A stretch of DNA of 7,773 nt from Paracoccaceae bacterium (GTDB taxonomy: Bacteria > Pseudomonadota > Alphaproteobacteria > Rhodobacterales > Rhodobacteraceae). Where the stretch lies: assembly GCA_007121055.1 (NCBI GenBank), contig SKMM01000154.1, positions 1 to 7,773 on the forward strand. The letters are read 5' to 3'. Under the pieces are notes generated by a model, which ran no database searches, was not told where the DNA came from, and was given only the letters and a program-made list of their open reading frames with translations. Below, piece by piece: positions 7,144 through 7,773 of this stretch. How positions within the stretch are numbered: the stretch's first letter is position 1; each line of letters opens with the position of its first letter. The position numbers were made by a program, and so were the translations under genes.

Positions 7144-7278
7144 AAAAAGCCCGACCCGCAAGACCTTGATGCCAGGCGGATACGGCGCCGGCCGCAGCCG
7201 TGCCCTGACCTCGATCAAGACCCGGCGCTGCGCCCGTGGCCGCCGGTCGGACCGCAGGTCGGCCGCCGCGCGACCGCG
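7144..7278. other. Operon leader region, possibly decayed DAHP synthase sequence
   Basis: The operon promoter should lie here, but I see no confident -35/-10 pair on the minus strand. Read on the plus strand, one frame contains LTSIKTRRCA (from about 7206), which loosely recalls the 'GRLTLI.R.GA' stretch of class II DAHP synthases, just where it would be expected upstream of the clear remnant and in a different frame from it. So the region may be frameshifted leftover coding sequence that now serves as the operon's leader. This is tentative. Confidence 0.3.
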
Positions 7279-7614
7279 CACCCGCCCCGCCTGATCCGCG
7301 CCGTCCGCGAATTGGGCGCCAACGTCCCTTGGGTCTGCGACCCCATGCACGGCAACACCATCAAGGCGGCTTGCGGTTTCAAGACCCGCCCCTTCGACCT
7401 GGTGCTGCGCGAAGTCCGCGAGGTCTTCGCAATCCAAAACTCCGAAGGCACCATCCCCGGCGGCGTCCGCGCCGTCACCGAGGAAAACCTCTGCGACCGC
7501 TACCACACCGCCTGCGACCCGCGCCTCAACGCCTCGCAATCCCTCGAACGCGCCGTCCTCGTCTCCGAGGAACTCTCCGACCGCCGCGCCCACCTCGCCG
7601 CCCGCACCGGCTGA
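7279..7614 (+). pseudogene. Class II DAHP synthase, 3' fragment with internal deletion
   Basis: The class II 3-deoxy-D-arabino-heptulosonate 7-phosphate synthase catalyses the first step of the shikimate pathway. Only the C-terminal part is present: RLIRAVRELG, then PWVCDPMHGNTIKAACGFKT, RPFD..LREVRE, EGTIPGGV, RAVTEENLCDRYHT and CDPRLNASQSLE, ending in TGA at 7612-7614. The intact enzyme is roughly 450 residues; this has about 110. Between PGGV (ends 7467) and RAVTEENL the usual H.EMTGQDVTECTGG segment is missing, about 16 residues, which removes the glutamate that helps hold the metal. Other unusual changes include AIQNSEGT where the family has 'AVH.AEGT', and SLERAVL for 'SLELAFL'. There is no start codon or ribosome binding site for this fragment, so it is a decayed extra copy; a working gene is presumably elsewhere. 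The frame upstream of 7279 stays open by GC bias but does not look like this protein. Confidence 0.9.
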
Positions 7615-7773
7615 GGCGGGCGTTTCCGCGGCAGCAGACCCGTGTGCCAGGCAGACGCCCCGGAAGACCAACCCAGCGTAAGTGTTCCATCCCGGATGAT
7701 CACATAGACCCTCGCCGGACGGCGCTGTTCATGGCAAGATCGATCCTGCGCGAGGTTCGGGACGGGGGGCGGA
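7615..7773. other. Right edge, no supported gene
   Basis: I see no recognisable gene. An ATG at 7731-7733 opens a plus-strand frame to the window edge (MARSILREVRDGGR) without a good ribosome binding site. On the minus strand a frame enters from the right edge and stops at 7700. Either could be the end of a gene lying outside the window; neither can be judged from so few codons. No clear terminator follows the DAHP synthase remnant. Confidence 0.3.

Noticed and set aside
4900..7281. A plus-strand frame continuous with the DAHP synthase remnant, suggesting a 904-residue protein
   Set aside because: Only the last 110 or so residues resemble a real protein. The rest is low-complexity antisense reading of the M23 and serine hydrolase genes.
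7129..7671. An N-terminal extension of 181 residues on the serine hydrolase
   Set aside because: It is the antisense of the DAHP synthase remnant. The GTG at 7128 has a strong Shine-Dalgarno sequence and begins a proper signal peptide.

Overview
The window is very GC-rich and looks like alphaproteobacterial DNA, probably Rhodobacterales (Paracoccus/Rhodobacter-like). The basis is codon use with almost exclusive G/C third positions and a class II DAHP synthase remnant whose wording resembles that group. This is inference, because no taxonomic marker gene is present.

Layout. The left edge (22..324, minus strand) is the decayed C-terminal end of an IS110-family transposase. From 436 to 7128, six genes run one after another on the minus strand and look like one operon, read right to left. 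They are a secreted serine hydrolase of the beta-lactamase/DD-peptidase fold with a four-helix membrane tail (5248..7128), a membrane-anchored M23 zinc metallopeptidase (4256..5251), an Acg-type FMN-binding nitroreductase-like protein (3102..4115, Tat leader at 4116..4190), a membrane-anchored alpha/beta hydrolase (2130..3092), a membrane-anchored DUF6544-like protein (1238..2104), and a polytopic membrane protein of an unnamed family (436..1236). The right edge carries, on the plus strand, the 5'-truncated and internally deleted 3' end of a class II DAHP synthase gene (about 7279..7614), then 159 bases without a recognisable gene.

How the genes fit together. Spacing is tight: a 4-base GTGA overlap, a gap of about 65 bases, then gaps of 9, 25 and 1 bases. 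Every product carries, or once carried, a signal peptide, a membrane anchor or several membrane helices, so the cluster appears devoted to the cell envelope. The first two genes are a penicillin-recognising-fold serine hydrolase and an M23 endopeptidase-fold protein, which suggests cell-wall or envelope remodelling. The role of the flavin protein, the esterase-like hydrolase, the DUF6544-like protein and the membrane protein is not known.

The most notable observation is an in-frame TGA between a good twin-arginine signal peptide and the body of the Acg-like protein, followed at once by an ATG in the same frame. The second is the DAHP synthase remnant, which lacks about 16 residues including a metal ligand, apparently by collapse of a short GGC-GGC-GTC direct repeat. 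I did not find a CRISPR array, an RNA gene, or a clearly new defence or mobile system.
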